This document shows positions 45,229 to 53,485 of a stretch of 64,000 nt of DNA, in pieces (within the stretch, counting starts at the first letter, position 1; each line of letters begins with the position of its first letter). Below the pieces are notes generated by a model that made no database searches, was not told the DNA's origin, and saw only the letters and a list, made by a program, of their open reading frames with translations. Made by a program: the position numbers and the translations under genes. Source of the stretch: JAGVSR01 sp963742405 (GTDB taxonomy: Bacteria; Pseudomonadota; Alphaproteobacteria; Rhizobiales; Hyphomicrobiaceae); NCBI GenBank assembly GCA_963742405.1, contig CAVUMB010000005.1:124001-188000 (forward strand), given 5' to 3'.

Positions 45229-45927
45229 ATGCTGATAATCCCGGTCATCGATATTCGGGGCGGCGTAGCCGTGCGTGCAGTCGCTGGCGACAGAGCCCAC
45301 TACAGGCCGATCAGGTCACCGCTCACCGATAGCGCCGATCCTGTCGCTGTCGCACGCGGATACCAGTCTGTCTTTCCGTTTCCAACACTGTACTTAGCAG
45401 ACCTCGACGGCATCGAGGGGCGCGGCTCAAACCACCACATCCATGGCCGCGTCGCGGATGCGTGGGAGGGCGGTGAACTCTGGCTCGACGACGGCAGTAT
45501 CGAAGCCGAACCATCCCATCAGCGGGTACGCCATGTCATCGGCTCCGAAACGCTTCTGGCCGCCGGTGCGTGTCAGTCGCTGCTGGGTGGCAAGCCGCTC
45601 AATCGCTCAGGCATCCTGTCGCTTGATTTTCGCGGGCTGACCTTTATGGGGCCTCCGGAACTTCTGGCCTATCCGTCGATATGGCCCGGCGCAGTCATCG
45701 TCATGACGCTCGCCAAAGTCGGCCGCGGTGAAGGTCCGGACTTGAAACGTGTCGCAGCCGTTGCGGAAATGGCAGGACCTAAGCGGCGCGTCTTCGCGGC
45801 CGGCGGTGTGCGCCATATCGATGACGTGCGTGCGTTGCGCGATGCCGGGGCATCCGGAGTTCTTGTCGCCAGCGCGCTGCACGCCGGCAAATTAAAAACC
45901 GGCGATCTGGAACAGATCGCCGGTTGA
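45229..45927 (+). CDS. HisA/HisF-related TIM-barrel protein of the H4MPT region
   Basis: A 232-residue (beta-alpha)8 barrel related to HisA: MLIIPVIDIRGGVAVRAVAG with Asp8, LYLADLDGIEG, a second acidic position D133 in SLDFRGL and the phosphate-binding end AAGGVRHIDDVRAL and GVLVASAL. It lacks the first HisA phosphate motif, so the substrate differs from ProFAR. Related genes occur with archaeal-type C1 genes in methylotrophs; the reaction is not known to me. GGGGAGGACAAGG precedes the ATG. The last 11 codons also encode an antisense terminator. Confidence 0.8.
   Translation: MLIIPVIDIRGGVAVRAVAGDRAHYRPIRSPLTDSADPVAVARGYQSVFPFPTLYLADLDGIEGRGSNHHIHGRVADAWEGGELWLDDGSIEAEPSHQRVRHVIGSETLLAAGACQSLLGGKPLNRSGILSLDFRGLTFMGPPELLAYPSIWPGAVIVMTLAKVGRGEGPDLKRVAAVAEMAGPKRRVFAAGGVRHIDDVRALRDAGASGVLVASALHAGKLKTGDLEQIAG
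45891..45925 (-). terminator. probable terminator of the fae transcript, inside the HisA-like gene
   Basis: AACCGGCGATCTG and CAGATCGCCGGTT form a perfect 13-bp stem with a GAA loop. Read on the minus strand the stem is followed by TTTTTAAT; on the plus strand no T-run follows. It lies about 160 bases past the fae stop and within the 3' end of the opposing coding region. Confidence 0.75.
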
Positions 45928-46084
45928 AAGTTTCCTCAGTCCACACATTGCGAGTGGTTTGGGGAGCCCACTCGATGCGTCAGCCGTTCCAACGGCCAGA
46001 GAGTATTCTACCCAATCGCTGCAGCAGACCCGCCTTCATAGGCGGAGCATTGTTGGTCTTTTCCTGCTGTGGACGGTTTCCGCT

Positions 46085-46597
46085 TCAAGACTTGGCAGCG
46101 AAAGGATGAGCTGCCGAGTTGCGCTGAGCGGTAGCTTCGGCTGCGGTCGGCTTGCCGGCGACGGCGCGCGCAATCGCTTCCTTGGTGGCGCGATAGTTGT
46201 AGTCCTGGATCTTGGCGTCGTCGGAAGCTTCCCAATGGATGAACACGCCGACGAGGACGTAAACGTCGTCAGCTTCGTTCGCCGGGATGATGCCTTCGGC
46301 AACTGAATCCTGAACGGCCTTAGCGACGCCGTACTGGGCCGGTCCGAACATCTGGACAGCCTGGCGGGCGTCCTTGATGGTGACCTTGTTGAAAAGAATC
46401 GTATTCGGCTTGCAGGCCAGGTTCGGCGCGATCACGGCGAGAAGCGTCGTGAAGCCGTCCTTATTGTTGGCGAGGGCGTTCACGAACGCGGTCTCGGCAG
46501 CAGAGCCGCGCGGTCCGATGACGAGGTCGATGTGAGCGACTTCGTTGCCGTCGCCGACGAGCGACTCGCCGACCAGTACGCGATTGATCTTGGCCAT
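46085..46597 (-). CDS. fae: formaldehyde-activating enzyme
   Basis: Condenses formaldehyde with tetrahydromethanopterin to methylene-H4MPT, the entry to the C1 oxidation pathway. The 170-residue protein is nearly the family consensus: NEVAHIDLVIGPRGSAAETA with catalytic His22, LLAVIAPNLACKPNTILFNK and VLVGVFIHWEA. A strong GGGAGG precedes the ATG at 46597. It is separated from the upstream gene by 324 bases with a possible promoter, consistent with high independent expression. Confidence 0.98.
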   Translation of the reverse strand: MAKINRVLVGESLVGDGNEVAHIDLVIGPRGSAAETAFVNALANNKDGFTTLLAVIAPNLACKPNTILFNKVTIKDARQAVQMFGPAQYGVAKAVQDSVAEGIIPANEADDVYVLVGVFIHWEASDDAKIQDYNYRATKEAIARAVAGKPTAAEATAQRNSAAHPFAAKS

Positions 46598-46921
46598 AAG
46601 TGGGGTTCCTCCCAGTTTCGAACATACAAATGTGACCCGGCGCATCCGGGATACCCGGTTAGGCCGGTCACGATCGTTCCAAGCTATCGGTAGAGACAGG
46701 GGACGGTGAAGAAAAGCGACACCGGACCGGATCACCAGATAGCGACGCGCCTAGAGCGCCGGGCCCTATTAGCCACAGAGCCCCCTGTTCGACAAGAGGC
46801 GATCCGTCTTTAGTCGAACCTGCGGCATTATATATAGAATTCACAGCGCTTTGCAGCGCGGTCGCAGCATATTCTCACCGTCATAAGGCGTGTGTTTAAC
46901 ATGCTTAAGAGGCTGTTTTTC
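46598..46921 (-). promoter_or_regulatory. fae: 324-base leader region of fae with a candidate promoter
   Basis: No coding frame is credible. On the minus strand a perfect TATAAT (46827-46832) sits 17 bases after TGCAAA (46850-46855, a weak -35), predicting a transcript start near 46820 and a ~220-base leader ending in the GGGAGG of fae. The promoter call rests mainly on the -10 hexamer. A small CGCT/AGCG dyad overlaps the -35 side. Confidence 0.4.
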
Positions 46922-47806
46922 TCAATTGCGGCCCATTGGCGAGGCTTGTTGAAGCAGCTTCGCCGCGAAAACGCTGGCGCACATCAGATCGGCCAGCGAG
47001 CCGGGATTTGTGCCCCACGATTTCAGTTCGGCATCAAATTGCAGAAGCCGGTCGCGATGCTCTGGAACAGCAATCGCCGAAGCGTCGGGTAGAGCGAGAA
47101 CGTCGAGCACGGCACGAGCACGCGACTGCACGCGGCGCGCAACATCGATGCCATGCTTGCGCGCAATATGTGAATCGCAGCGCTCCGCGAGGTTGCGCAG
47201 GAATAGAACGGCCAAGGCATCCTCCGCTGACGCTCCCGCCGCGCAATAAACCGCGAACTGTCGAGCCGTCTCGAACACGCCAGCAAAGTCGACCGCGTAT
47301 TCATGCGCGATCATGTCTCGCCCGGCCGCCGCTCGCATCGCGTCGAGAAGCGTCCACGCGGCCGGCGGTTCGTACCGGACATCGCCCGCCTTGTCTTCCC
47401 CCAGTCCTGCGGGATTGGCATACGCAATCGCTCGGTAGACGTCGCGGGCATCGTCGTGATTTAGCGCACCCAGAACGGCGGCCAGCTTTTCCTCAAGCGG
47501 TGCGACGCCGTCTTTGCCCGCAGCTACGGCAAGCGGCGCGCATAACAGCACGATCCCGAGATTGGTATTCTGCCCGACCGCATCGAACGTCGCGACGACG
47601 GCTCTGTGAATGCGGTGGCCGACGCTAAGTTCAGGGTCGCTGAGGAATGGTGCGGACACGACAGCGCTGGCGTCGAAGTCGGCCACCGTCATTCGGTGAC
47701 CTTCTGCATGAATGTGCACGTTGCCCGGTTTCAACGTCCGCACTTCAAGCCGGCAAGCCACCAGATAGGCCTCAGCGATCATCGCACGCGAAAGCGCGCC
47801 GCTCAT
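46922..47806 (-). CDS. triphosphoribosyl-dephospho-CoA synthase-like protein (H4MPT cluster orf7)
   Basis: CitG/MdcB-related protein of 294 residues, a constant member of methylotroph H4MPT clusters. Family features: ACRLEVRTLKPGNVHIHAEG, TNLGIVLLCAPLAVAA, and AYANPAGLGEDKAGDVR with the conserved Gly-Asp region. The true substrate in H4MPT or methylofuran synthesis is not established. The start overlaps the stop of the ATP-grasp gene upstream (ATGA). Confidence 0.85.
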   Translation of the reverse strand: MSGALSRAMIAEAYLVACRLEVRTLKPGNVHIHAEGHRMTVADFDASAVVSAPFLSDPELSVGHRIHRAVVATFDAVGQNTNLGIVLLCAPLAVAAGKDGVAPLEEKLAAVLGALNHDDARDVYRAIAYANPAGLGEDKAGDVRYEPPAAWTLLDAMRAAAGRDMIAHEYAVDFAGVFETARQFAVYCAAGASAEDALAVLFLRNLAERCDSHIARKHGIDVARRVQSRARAVLDVLALPDASAIAVPEHRDRLLQFDAELKSWGTNPGSLADLMCASVFAAKLLQQASPMGRN

Positions 47807-48747
47807 GCGCCAATCTTTTCGCAAAGCGCCGCGAGAAAATCGTCGGCAAGTGTCCAGGCGATGTTGACGTCCGTAACGCTTTGCAGACCTTTCCAAGCTG
47901 GATTGGAATTGATTTCCAGAACGAGCAGCCGCCCGGCCTCGTCGCGGATCAGGTCAACGCCGGCGTAATCGGCGCCGATCGCGCGCGCGGCCTCGAGTGC
48001 AAGATGAGTCATCTCCGGATCGGTTTCGATCCCAACGGGCTCGGCTCCTTGGTGGACATTGGTGATCCACGTTCGGCCAACGCGCGACATGGCTGCCAGT
48101 ACGCGGCCGCGCGAGACGAACAGACGCCAATCTTCAAAGCGCGTATCGGCCGCCCCGCGTAGGTACCGCTGCACATAGTAGACGTCGCCCACTTCGACAG
48201 CATCGGGCAACTGGTCGGGCAATTCGACCCTGCGAACGCCATTGCCCTGACTGCCGAACAGCGGCTTCACGACAACGGGGCGACCTTCCGCAGCGGCAAA
48301 GGAACGTGCGGCTTCAATGCCCTCCGCAGCGCGTGTGACCGGCACCGGCAGCCCTGCCTTCTGAAACAAGAACGTCGCCGTTGATTTATCGACACAACGC
48401 TCGATGACACGGGCGTCGTTCCACACACGCACGCCGCTTTCACGCAGCGCATGCAGGATGCCGAGCCGCAGCGTGATCTGTTCCAGGCTGCCGGTCGAGA
48501 CGGAGCGGACGAATGCGCCGTCCGGCAGGTCTCCGTCAAAGCCCGGAATGTGAATGCCGGACTTGAGGCGCGTATCGAAGGCGCAGAATTTAAGGCATGT
48601 GGTGATCACCTGCGCGCCGCGCGCCTGCAGCGCTTCACGCAGCCGACGCGCATGCCAATCACCACCTCCGTCCTCAACGAAAAGTACGATCCGCGGCCCT
48701 CGAGATCCCGGTGCACGCAAGCTGATGGAGAACGGCGGCGTGGTCAT
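47803..48747 (-). CDS. RimK-type ATP-grasp ligase (H4MPT cluster orf5)
   Basis: A 314-residue ATP-grasp enzyme with RimK features: VWNDARVIERCVDKSTATFLF, the ATP loop VVVKPLFGSQGNGVRRVE, and metal site VDLIRDEAGRLLVLEINSNP. RimK/MptN-type enzymes add glutamyl residues to pterin cofactors, so ligation in H4MPT side-chain assembly is plausible but inferred. The ATG at 48747 has GGGAAGG upstream. Coupled to the next gene. Confidence 0.87.
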   Translation of the reverse strand: MTTPPFSISLRAPGSRGPRIVLFVEDGGGDWHARRLREALQARGAQVITTCLKFCAFDTRLKSGIHIPGFDGDLPDGAFVRSVSTGSLEQITLRLGILHALRESGVRVWNDARVIERCVDKSTATFLFQKAGLPVPVTRAAEGIEAARSFAAAEGRPVVVKPLFGSQGNGVRRVELPDQLPDAVEVGDVYYVQRYLRGAADTRFEDWRLFVSRGRVLAAMSRVGRTWITNVHQGAEPVGIETDPEMTHLALEAARAIGADYAGVDLIRDEAGRLLVLEINSNPAWKGLQSVTDVNIAWTLADDFLAALCEKIGA

Positions 48748-48790
48748 GGTTACAACCTTCCCCCTCTCCGTGGGCGTTGAACGATCTTCT

Positions 48791-49762
48791 TTACTTGAAG
48801 CTTGCTTCAACGATGTCGGCGGCAAGCTTGCCGGACTGGAACGATGATCCAGTATCGAGATTCGATACGGTCACGACGGCCGGGCTGAACAGCATGGCAT
48901 CGATCTTGTAGAAGTCGCCGCCGACTTCCGCGAATGTCTCGGCGAACGGCTTGCCGTAGGATGACGATGTGCTCGACGGCAGCGCGTCAGCCAGTTTCTT
49001 GGCATCTGCGTCCGAGCCCTTCACGAACAGCTGAATACGCCCGCCATAGATGATCGCATCATTGGTGCGCCCCATCGCTTTGACGAAATCTGGGATGGGC
49101 GGGGCAAGCGGAGCCACACCGTATCCGTCGATGATGTTCTCAAGCGGGAAGTGCAAAGCGTGCGCCTTATGCAGCGAAACTTCGAGCACGCGAGCGGCAA
49201 TCTGGACTGTGCCAGCGAGGCTTCCGGTCGGCGCGTACAGGATCGTCAGCTTGGCCGGCGCGATGCCGCACGCTGCGGCGATGTTCGCTGCGACTGTTGA
49301 GGGCGGAGCCTTGTCGCCTTCGATCACCAGGGCGCCCGTGTTGTGATGATCGACGTAGCCGAGTTCTTTGTACAAGTCCTCGACGCGCGACAGCGCGCGT
49401 GCGGGCCCCGAACCCAATGCGAAGAAGCCGCTTGCGTCCTCGGTAATCGTCCAACCTGCGTATTGGCTGCCAAGACAAGCAATGACAGGGTTGGAGGAAT
49501 GCACGACAACGCCGAGCGGCCAGCCGGGCAACCCCGATGACGATGTGATCTGCACCGTGCCGAAGCCACCCATGCAAACTTCACCAAGGAGCCGCCCCGC
49601 TTCCAGCCCGCCGGCAACATTCGCGCCGAGATCGACAAGGCGCTCACCGCCCGCTCCCGTAGAAACCGCGCAGCGCAACGCAGCGGCATTGGCGACGATC
49701 TGGTCGACAATTCTGGCCGCACGCGCATTGACGCTCGGCGACTGATTGAAATGCATGGTCAT
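48791..49762 (-). CDS. mch: methenyltetrahydromethanopterin cyclohydrolase
   Basis: Hydrolyses methenyl-H4MPT to formyl-H4MPT, the step after MtdB. The 323-residue protein matches the family along its length: NARAARIVDQIVANAAALRC, DLGANVAGGLEAGRLLGEVC, GGFGTVQITSSSG, TILYAPTGSLAGTVQIAARV and IIYGGRIQLFVKG. Start and upstream stop overlap (ATGA), placing it in one operon with the ATP-grasp gene orfY. Confidence 0.97.
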   Translation of the reverse strand: MTMHFNQSPSVNARAARIVDQIVANAAALRCAVSTGAGGERLVDLGANVAGGLEAGRLLGEVCMGGFGTVQITSSSGLPGWPLGVVVHSSNPVIACLGSQYAGWTITEDASGFFALGSGPARALSRVEDLYKELGYVDHHNTGALVIEGDKAPPSTVAANIAAACGIAPAKLTILYAPTGSLAGTVQIAARVLEVSLHKAHALHFPLENIIDGYGVAPLAPPIPDFVKAMGRTNDAIIYGGRIQLFVKGSDADAKKLADALPSSTSSSYGKPFAETFAEVGGDFYKIDAMLFSPAVVTVSNLDTGSSFQSGKLAADIVEASFK

Positions 49763-50931
49763 GTCCTGACGTGTCCTTCCCGTTTCGAGCCTTCATACAC
49801 GAGTTCAGCCAGCGTCAATAAGCGCTCACGGCAAAGGCTTTCCGCATCACGGCTGGTTAACGCTGTCGCAGTCACCGTCGCCAGCGGTTGGCCGCGAGCA
49901 ATCTGCGTCCCCGGCGCCGGCCGGTCCGCAGCCCACTCTGGCCAGTCGAGGGCTCCGACGGTCAACGCCCCCCCGTCGGCGTAGAGATATGCGGCGGCGG
50001 CCGCACGCGGCGGAGCCCAGCGATCCTTGAGCACGGCGGCCGGATTATCACCCGTGGACGCGACGACGTGGGACGCGAACAGGCTGCCCGACGCATCGTC
50101 GAAAATATCGAGCGTGGCGCCTGGGCGCGGGTTGACTTCGAGTAGCAGTGGTTCGCCGTCATGGACGACAAAATCGAGCGATACGAGCCCTGTCAAACCG
50201 AACGCGCTGACGACCGTCACGGCGGTATCGATCAGATGCGCCTCCAGGTCCGCCTCCACCGCCAGCCCGGATACGGCTCCTCCATAGCGATAGGGCCGCC
50301 TCCGGCGCGGTGAGGGCCATTGTCGTGAGAGTGCGACGGCCGTTCCCCGCGCGCTTGCGACCGCCAGAACTGAGATCGCTTCGCCCGGCTGCTCGCGCTG
50401 AAAATAGCGCCGCGCGTCTGGCTCGAATGTCTCGGGGCAATAGTGGATGTGCAGCCCGCCGCTGCCGCCGATCCGCTTCATCAGCCATCCCGTCCGATCT
50501 TCCGGCGGATTGATTTCAGTCTGCGGGTGACGAATGCCGAGGTTGGCCAGCGTTGCAAAAAATATAGTGGGGTCTTTGACGCGCTGGATGGTTTCCGCGC
50601 TGTTGCCGATCAGTCGGAAGTGCTCACCCAGCCGGGCCACGAGTTTCGGATTGCACTCAAAACCGCCGCCGAGCACGAGCCCGATGGGCGCGCTGGGCGC
50701 TCTGACCGCCAAGTTGTGGAGCGCGTCGAGGAGCGGCCGGCGGGTAAACCCGATCTGCACGCGCGCCGGCAAGCAGACGTAATCGTGCGCAGTTAAACGG
50801 GTATCGAGATCGCCGAAGCAATCAACGACGAGCGGCAGATAGCCAGCCCGTCGTGCCGATTGTGCGAGCGCCCGTCCCGAAAAGGCGGCGATGAGAATCG
50901 TTGGCAGCGAGGATGGTTCTGGGGATGCCAT
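49759..50931 (-). CDS. ATP-grasp domain protein (H4MPT cluster orfY)
   Basis: A 390-residue ATP-grasp protein found with mtdB and mch in methylotrophs: TILIAAFSGRALAQSARRAG, IGLVLGGGFE, KRIGGSGGLHIHY as the glycine-rich loop and SLDFVVHDGEPLLLEVNPRP as the metal site. The C-terminal ~90 residues form an extra domain. The exact ligase reaction in cofactor synthesis is unknown. The GGAGAGGG before the ATG is the end of the palindromic repeat that fills the upstream gap. Confidence 0.85.
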   Translation of the reverse strand: MASPEPSSLPTILIAAFSGRALAQSARRAGYLPLVVDCFGDLDTRLTAHDYVCLPARVQIGFTRRPLLDALHNLAVRAPSAPIGLVLGGGFECNPKLVARLGEHFRLIGNSAETIQRVKDPTIFFATLANLGIRHPQTEINPPEDRTGWLMKRIGGSGGLHIHYCPETFEPDARRYFQREQPGEAISVLAVASARGTAVALSRQWPSPRRRRPYRYGGAVSGLAVEADLEAHLIDTAVTVVSAFGLTGLVSLDFVVHDGEPLLLEVNPRPGATLDIFDDASGSLFASHVVASTGDNPAAVLKDRWAPPRAAAAAYLYADGGALTVGALDWPEWAADRPAPGTQIARGQPLATVTATALTSRDAESLCRERLLTLAELVYEGSKREGHVRT

Positions 50932-50937
50932 ATTACT

Positions 50938-51051
50938 CCCTCTCCCCATTGCTCTTGCAATGGGGAGAGGGTTGGGGTGAGGGGCAGCTTCTCGCTCTGA
51001 ACAAGCGGCTGCCCCTCACCCTAACCCTCTCCCCACATGCGGGGAGAGGGG
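50938..51051. repeat. REP-like composite palindromic element
   Basis: Three nested inverted repeats. CCCTCTCCCCATTG pairs with CAATGGGGAGAGGG (50938-50971). GGGGAGAGGG to GGGGCAGC (50962-50988) pairs with GCTGCCCC to CTCTCCCC (51008-51034). CCCTCTCCCC pairs with GGGGAGAGGG (51025-51050). The element occupies almost the whole gap between mtdB and orfY. Similar CCCTCTCCCC repeats are common dispersed elements in Rhizobiales genomes. In the operon RNA it would fold into a cloverleaf-like structure. Confidence 0.85.
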
Positions 51052-51066
51052 ATCAGATCGCAGCGA

Positions 51067-51972
51067 TCAGACGAGCCCGGTGAGCTCTTTCGCCTTGGCG
51101 TAGGCGTGGCGGAAGTCGAGCGACAACGCCTTGTCTGAATTGAGCATCTGTTTGAACAGCTCCGACTCCGTTTTGTATTTGATGTCGCCAATGGCCAGCG
51201 GTCCGACACCCAGTACGCCGGTCTCGCCGAGGGGCAAGCCATCCATGAACAAATCCATGCCTTCAACGCCCGCCGGCGGCACGGCATTCACGTCGGCAAT
51301 TGCGAGGAGGTTCTTGGCGGTCGCCAGCTGTTGCTTGGAAACGACCTGCACGCCGGCGGCAGCGGCGGCAAAAATGACTTCTGCGTTGGCGATCACTTCG
51401 CCGCGCTGTTCAACCGTCTCGCCGTTGACCGGCTCAAGTTCGACACCGAACCGCTCCCTGGATACCGCGGCACTCTTGATGACACGATCGACCCCGCGGT
51501 GCGCAACGAGCTGTACTTGCGCGCCTTCGAGTGCCGCGATGATCGAGGAGGCAAAGCCGACGACGCCGGTCGCGCCGAACACGGCGACTTTGACGCCCTT
51601 CCATGATCGACCGAATTTCAGCTTTAGGACCCGCTCGACACAGGCGACCATCGCTGCCGCCGTCGTGAATGAGCCGGCCGGATCGGCGAACGTCGAACAC
51701 TCGAACGGTGGCACGAGCGCCTTGCGAGCCGCGTCGAGCATGTCGAGCGCGACGATGGCGTCTTTGCCGCCCATGAAGAACCCGGTGCGAACACCGTAGT
51801 TGGGCGGACGTGAGAAGATCGCATCCTGAATGAGCGGCGTAACGTCGGGCAGTTCGACATTCGTGTATGGAACGATCACCTTGTAGCCCGCGTCGGCAGC
51901 CATGTTCACGTCGAACGGGCTGACGTGCTTGCGCGGATCCAGCATGTGCAGGATAGGTGTCGCTTCGGTCAT
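51067..51972 (-). CDS. mtdB: NAD(P)-dependent methylenetetrahydromethanopterin dehydrogenase
   Basis: Oxidises methylene-H4MPT to methenyl-H4MPT. The 301-residue MtdA/MtdB-type protein shows ILHMLDPRKHVSPFDVNMA, PPNYGVRTGFFMGGKDAI, and the Rossmann loop VAVFGATGVVGFASSIIAAL. MtdB rather than MtdA is inferred from position between orf4 and mch. It follows the RFAP synthase gene by 40 bases and precedes the palindromic repeat. Confidence 0.95.
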   Translation of the reverse strand: MTEATPILHMLDPRKHVSPFDVNMAADAGYKVIVPYTNVELPDVTPLIQDAIFSRPPNYGVRTGFFMGGKDAIVALDMLDAARKALVPPFECSTFADPAGSFTTAAAMVACVERVLKLKFGRSWKGVKVAVFGATGVVGFASSIIAALEGAQVQLVAHRGVDRVIKSAAVSRERFGVELEPVNGETVEQRGEVIANAEVIFAAAAAGVQVVSKQQLATAKNLLAIADVNAVPPAGVEGMDLFMDGLPLGETGVLGVGPLAIGDIKYKTESELFKQMLNSDKALSLDFRHAYAKAKELTGLV

Positions 51973-52012
51973 TGATCTGATCTCCCGTGAAAACTTTTAT
52001 TGACCGTCAAGG

Positions 52013-52963
52013 TCAGGCGGGGCCGATGACGGCGCCGAAATTGCGACCCTGCACAATCCTAAGCTCAAGCCGCACCGCTTTAGCCTCTTCGACTAAAGAA
52101 GAATAGAGGCGCTGCGCCGCAGCCTCGCTATCGACGAATGCGAAGCCCGTAGGCCCCCAGGAACTCTGACCTAGGCCGGTCGCCCCAGCTTCCCCGAGCC
52201 GCTTGACGATGTGCCCGACCGCCGGGCTCGACCACGCGGCGCCACCCTGTGCCGCCGAAAAATGCCGGCCGACAATCGACTGGATTTCGCTCAGCGCTGT
52301 ACCAAACGCTGCGATGTCATTCTCGACGATCCCGGGTAGAAGGCGCATCAGCGTCAGGCGGCACAAATGTCCCGACATGGCTTCAGGGAAATCGGGTAAC
52401 GCCTGGAATGCGGCCGTTTCTTTTTCTCCGTGCACGCCGACATCGCGTGGGTCGAGAACCAGGATGGCGCGCCAATTGGTTGGAAAATCAAGGCGAACAA
52501 CCGTCGGCGGTGGATGTTGTAATATGCCCCGCCCGCCGTCGACAATAAATCCACCCCGCTCAAAGGCCGTGATTCCAATCGCCGAACGGGCCCCGCGTTC
52601 AACGATCTCGCCGAGGGACTGGGCCGAAGCCGACCGGCCGGACAAAGCCCGAATTGCCGCGCCGATCGCCAGCGCAAGCTGCGTCCCCGAACCCAGCCCC
52701 GCATGCGCGGGAATGGCGTGCGCGACCTCGACCGCAAACGAACGGCCTTCGCCATAAAGTTCCGCAAAACGATGCAACACCTTCTCGGCGCGTTCGCGCT
52801 CGGGCCCCGTCGCCGACAGGCGCTCAGCTTCGCGAACTGTCAAAACCGTGGCCGGTTGATCAACGGCCAACCCGATCGAGCCATACTTGCGTCCGAGCGA
52901 CCCGTTGAGGTCGACAAACCCCAGGTGCAGGCGGGCAGGTGCACTGACGGTGATGGCCCGCAT
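52013..52963 (-). CDS. beta-ribofuranosylaminobenzene 5'-phosphate synthase (RFAP synthase, orf4)
   Basis: GHMP-kinase-fold enzyme, 316 residues, that condenses p-aminobenzoate or 4-hydroxybenzoate with PRPP in H4MPT biosynthesis. Visible features: ITVSAPARLHLGFVDLNGSL at the N-terminus, PAHAGLGSGTQLALAIGAA as the Gly-rich loop, and GQSSWGPTGFAFVDS near the C-terminus. The ATG at 52963 matches the family N-terminus; no good Shine-Dalgarno precedes it, and a GTG at 53011 is an alternative. First gene of the minus-strand C1 operon. Confidence 0.92.
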   Translation of the reverse strand: MRAITVSAPARLHLGFVDLNGSLGRKYGSIGLAVDQPATVLTVREAERLSATGPERERAEKVLHRFAELYGEGRSFAVEVAHAIPAHAGLGSGTQLALAIGAAIRALSGRSASAQSLGEIVERGARSAIGITAFERGGFIVDGGRGILQHPPPTVVRLDFPTNWRAILVLDPRDVGVHGEKETAAFQALPDFPEAMSGHLCRLTLMRLLPGIVENDIAAFGTALSEIQSIVGRHFSAAQGGAAWSSPAVGHIVKRLGEAGATGLGQSSWGPTGFAFVDSEAAAQRLYSSLVEEAKAVRLELRIVQGRNFGAVIGPA

Positions 52964-53107
52964 CGGTCGAATGAGCCCGCGTGTTTGATGTTGGCGCCGG
53001 GTCGCAGACACCGTCGCACCGGAATGCGAGACGATTGAAGGCGGACCCCAGTCGATCTACGGTGACGCTACAAAAGTCAATCCCTGCCACATTAAGGAAT
53101 GGCGCGA

Positions 53108-53485
53108 ATGAACCTGTCCCGCGACAAAGCCATGCCGGAAGCCGAGGTTGAAGCTTGGCTGAAGGAGAATTTGCCCACTTGGAGGCTGGAGGAGGGGTGG
53201 ATCAGGCGGACCTACAAGACGAACAGCTGGAAGGGGACCTTGATGGTGGTCAACACGGTAGGCCATTTGGCCGAAGCGGCGTGGCATCACCCCGACATCA
53301 CAGCGTCCTATGCCTGGGTCGAGGTTCGTCTCATGACCCATTCGGCCAAAGGAATTACCGACAAAGACCTGCATCTGGCTAAGAAAATCGAAGAAGTCGT
53401 CCAGTGGCAACCGGCCAACGACGCGAGTAACTCTCTGGAAGGCACGCCAACAGATCCCCGCTTTGCCTATGTTAAGTATGACTAA
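53108..53485 (+). CDS. pterin-4a-carbinolamine dehydratase family protein
   Basis: DCoH/PhhB-fold protein of 125 residues with the active-site segment AWHHPDITASYAWVEVRLM and THSAKGITDKDLHLAKKIE. The ~25-residue C-terminal tail is longer than in minimal members. AAGGA lies 9 bases before the ATG at 53108. No aromatic amino-acid hydroxylase is nearby; the setting between the H4MPT operon and folK suggests a pterin role in cofactor synthesis or repair. Its stop overlaps the folK start. Confidence 0.87.
   Translation: MNLSRDKAMPEAEVEAWLKENLPTWRLEEGWIRRTYKTNSWKGTLMVVNTVGHLAEAAWHHPDITASYAWVEVRLMTHSAKGITDKDLHLAKKIEEVVQWQPANDASNSLEGTPTDPRFAYVKYD

Noticed and set aside
50938..51051. CRISPR array or insertion-sequence ends
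   Set aside because: There are no regular spacers and no transposase; the arms are nested palindromes of a REP-like element.
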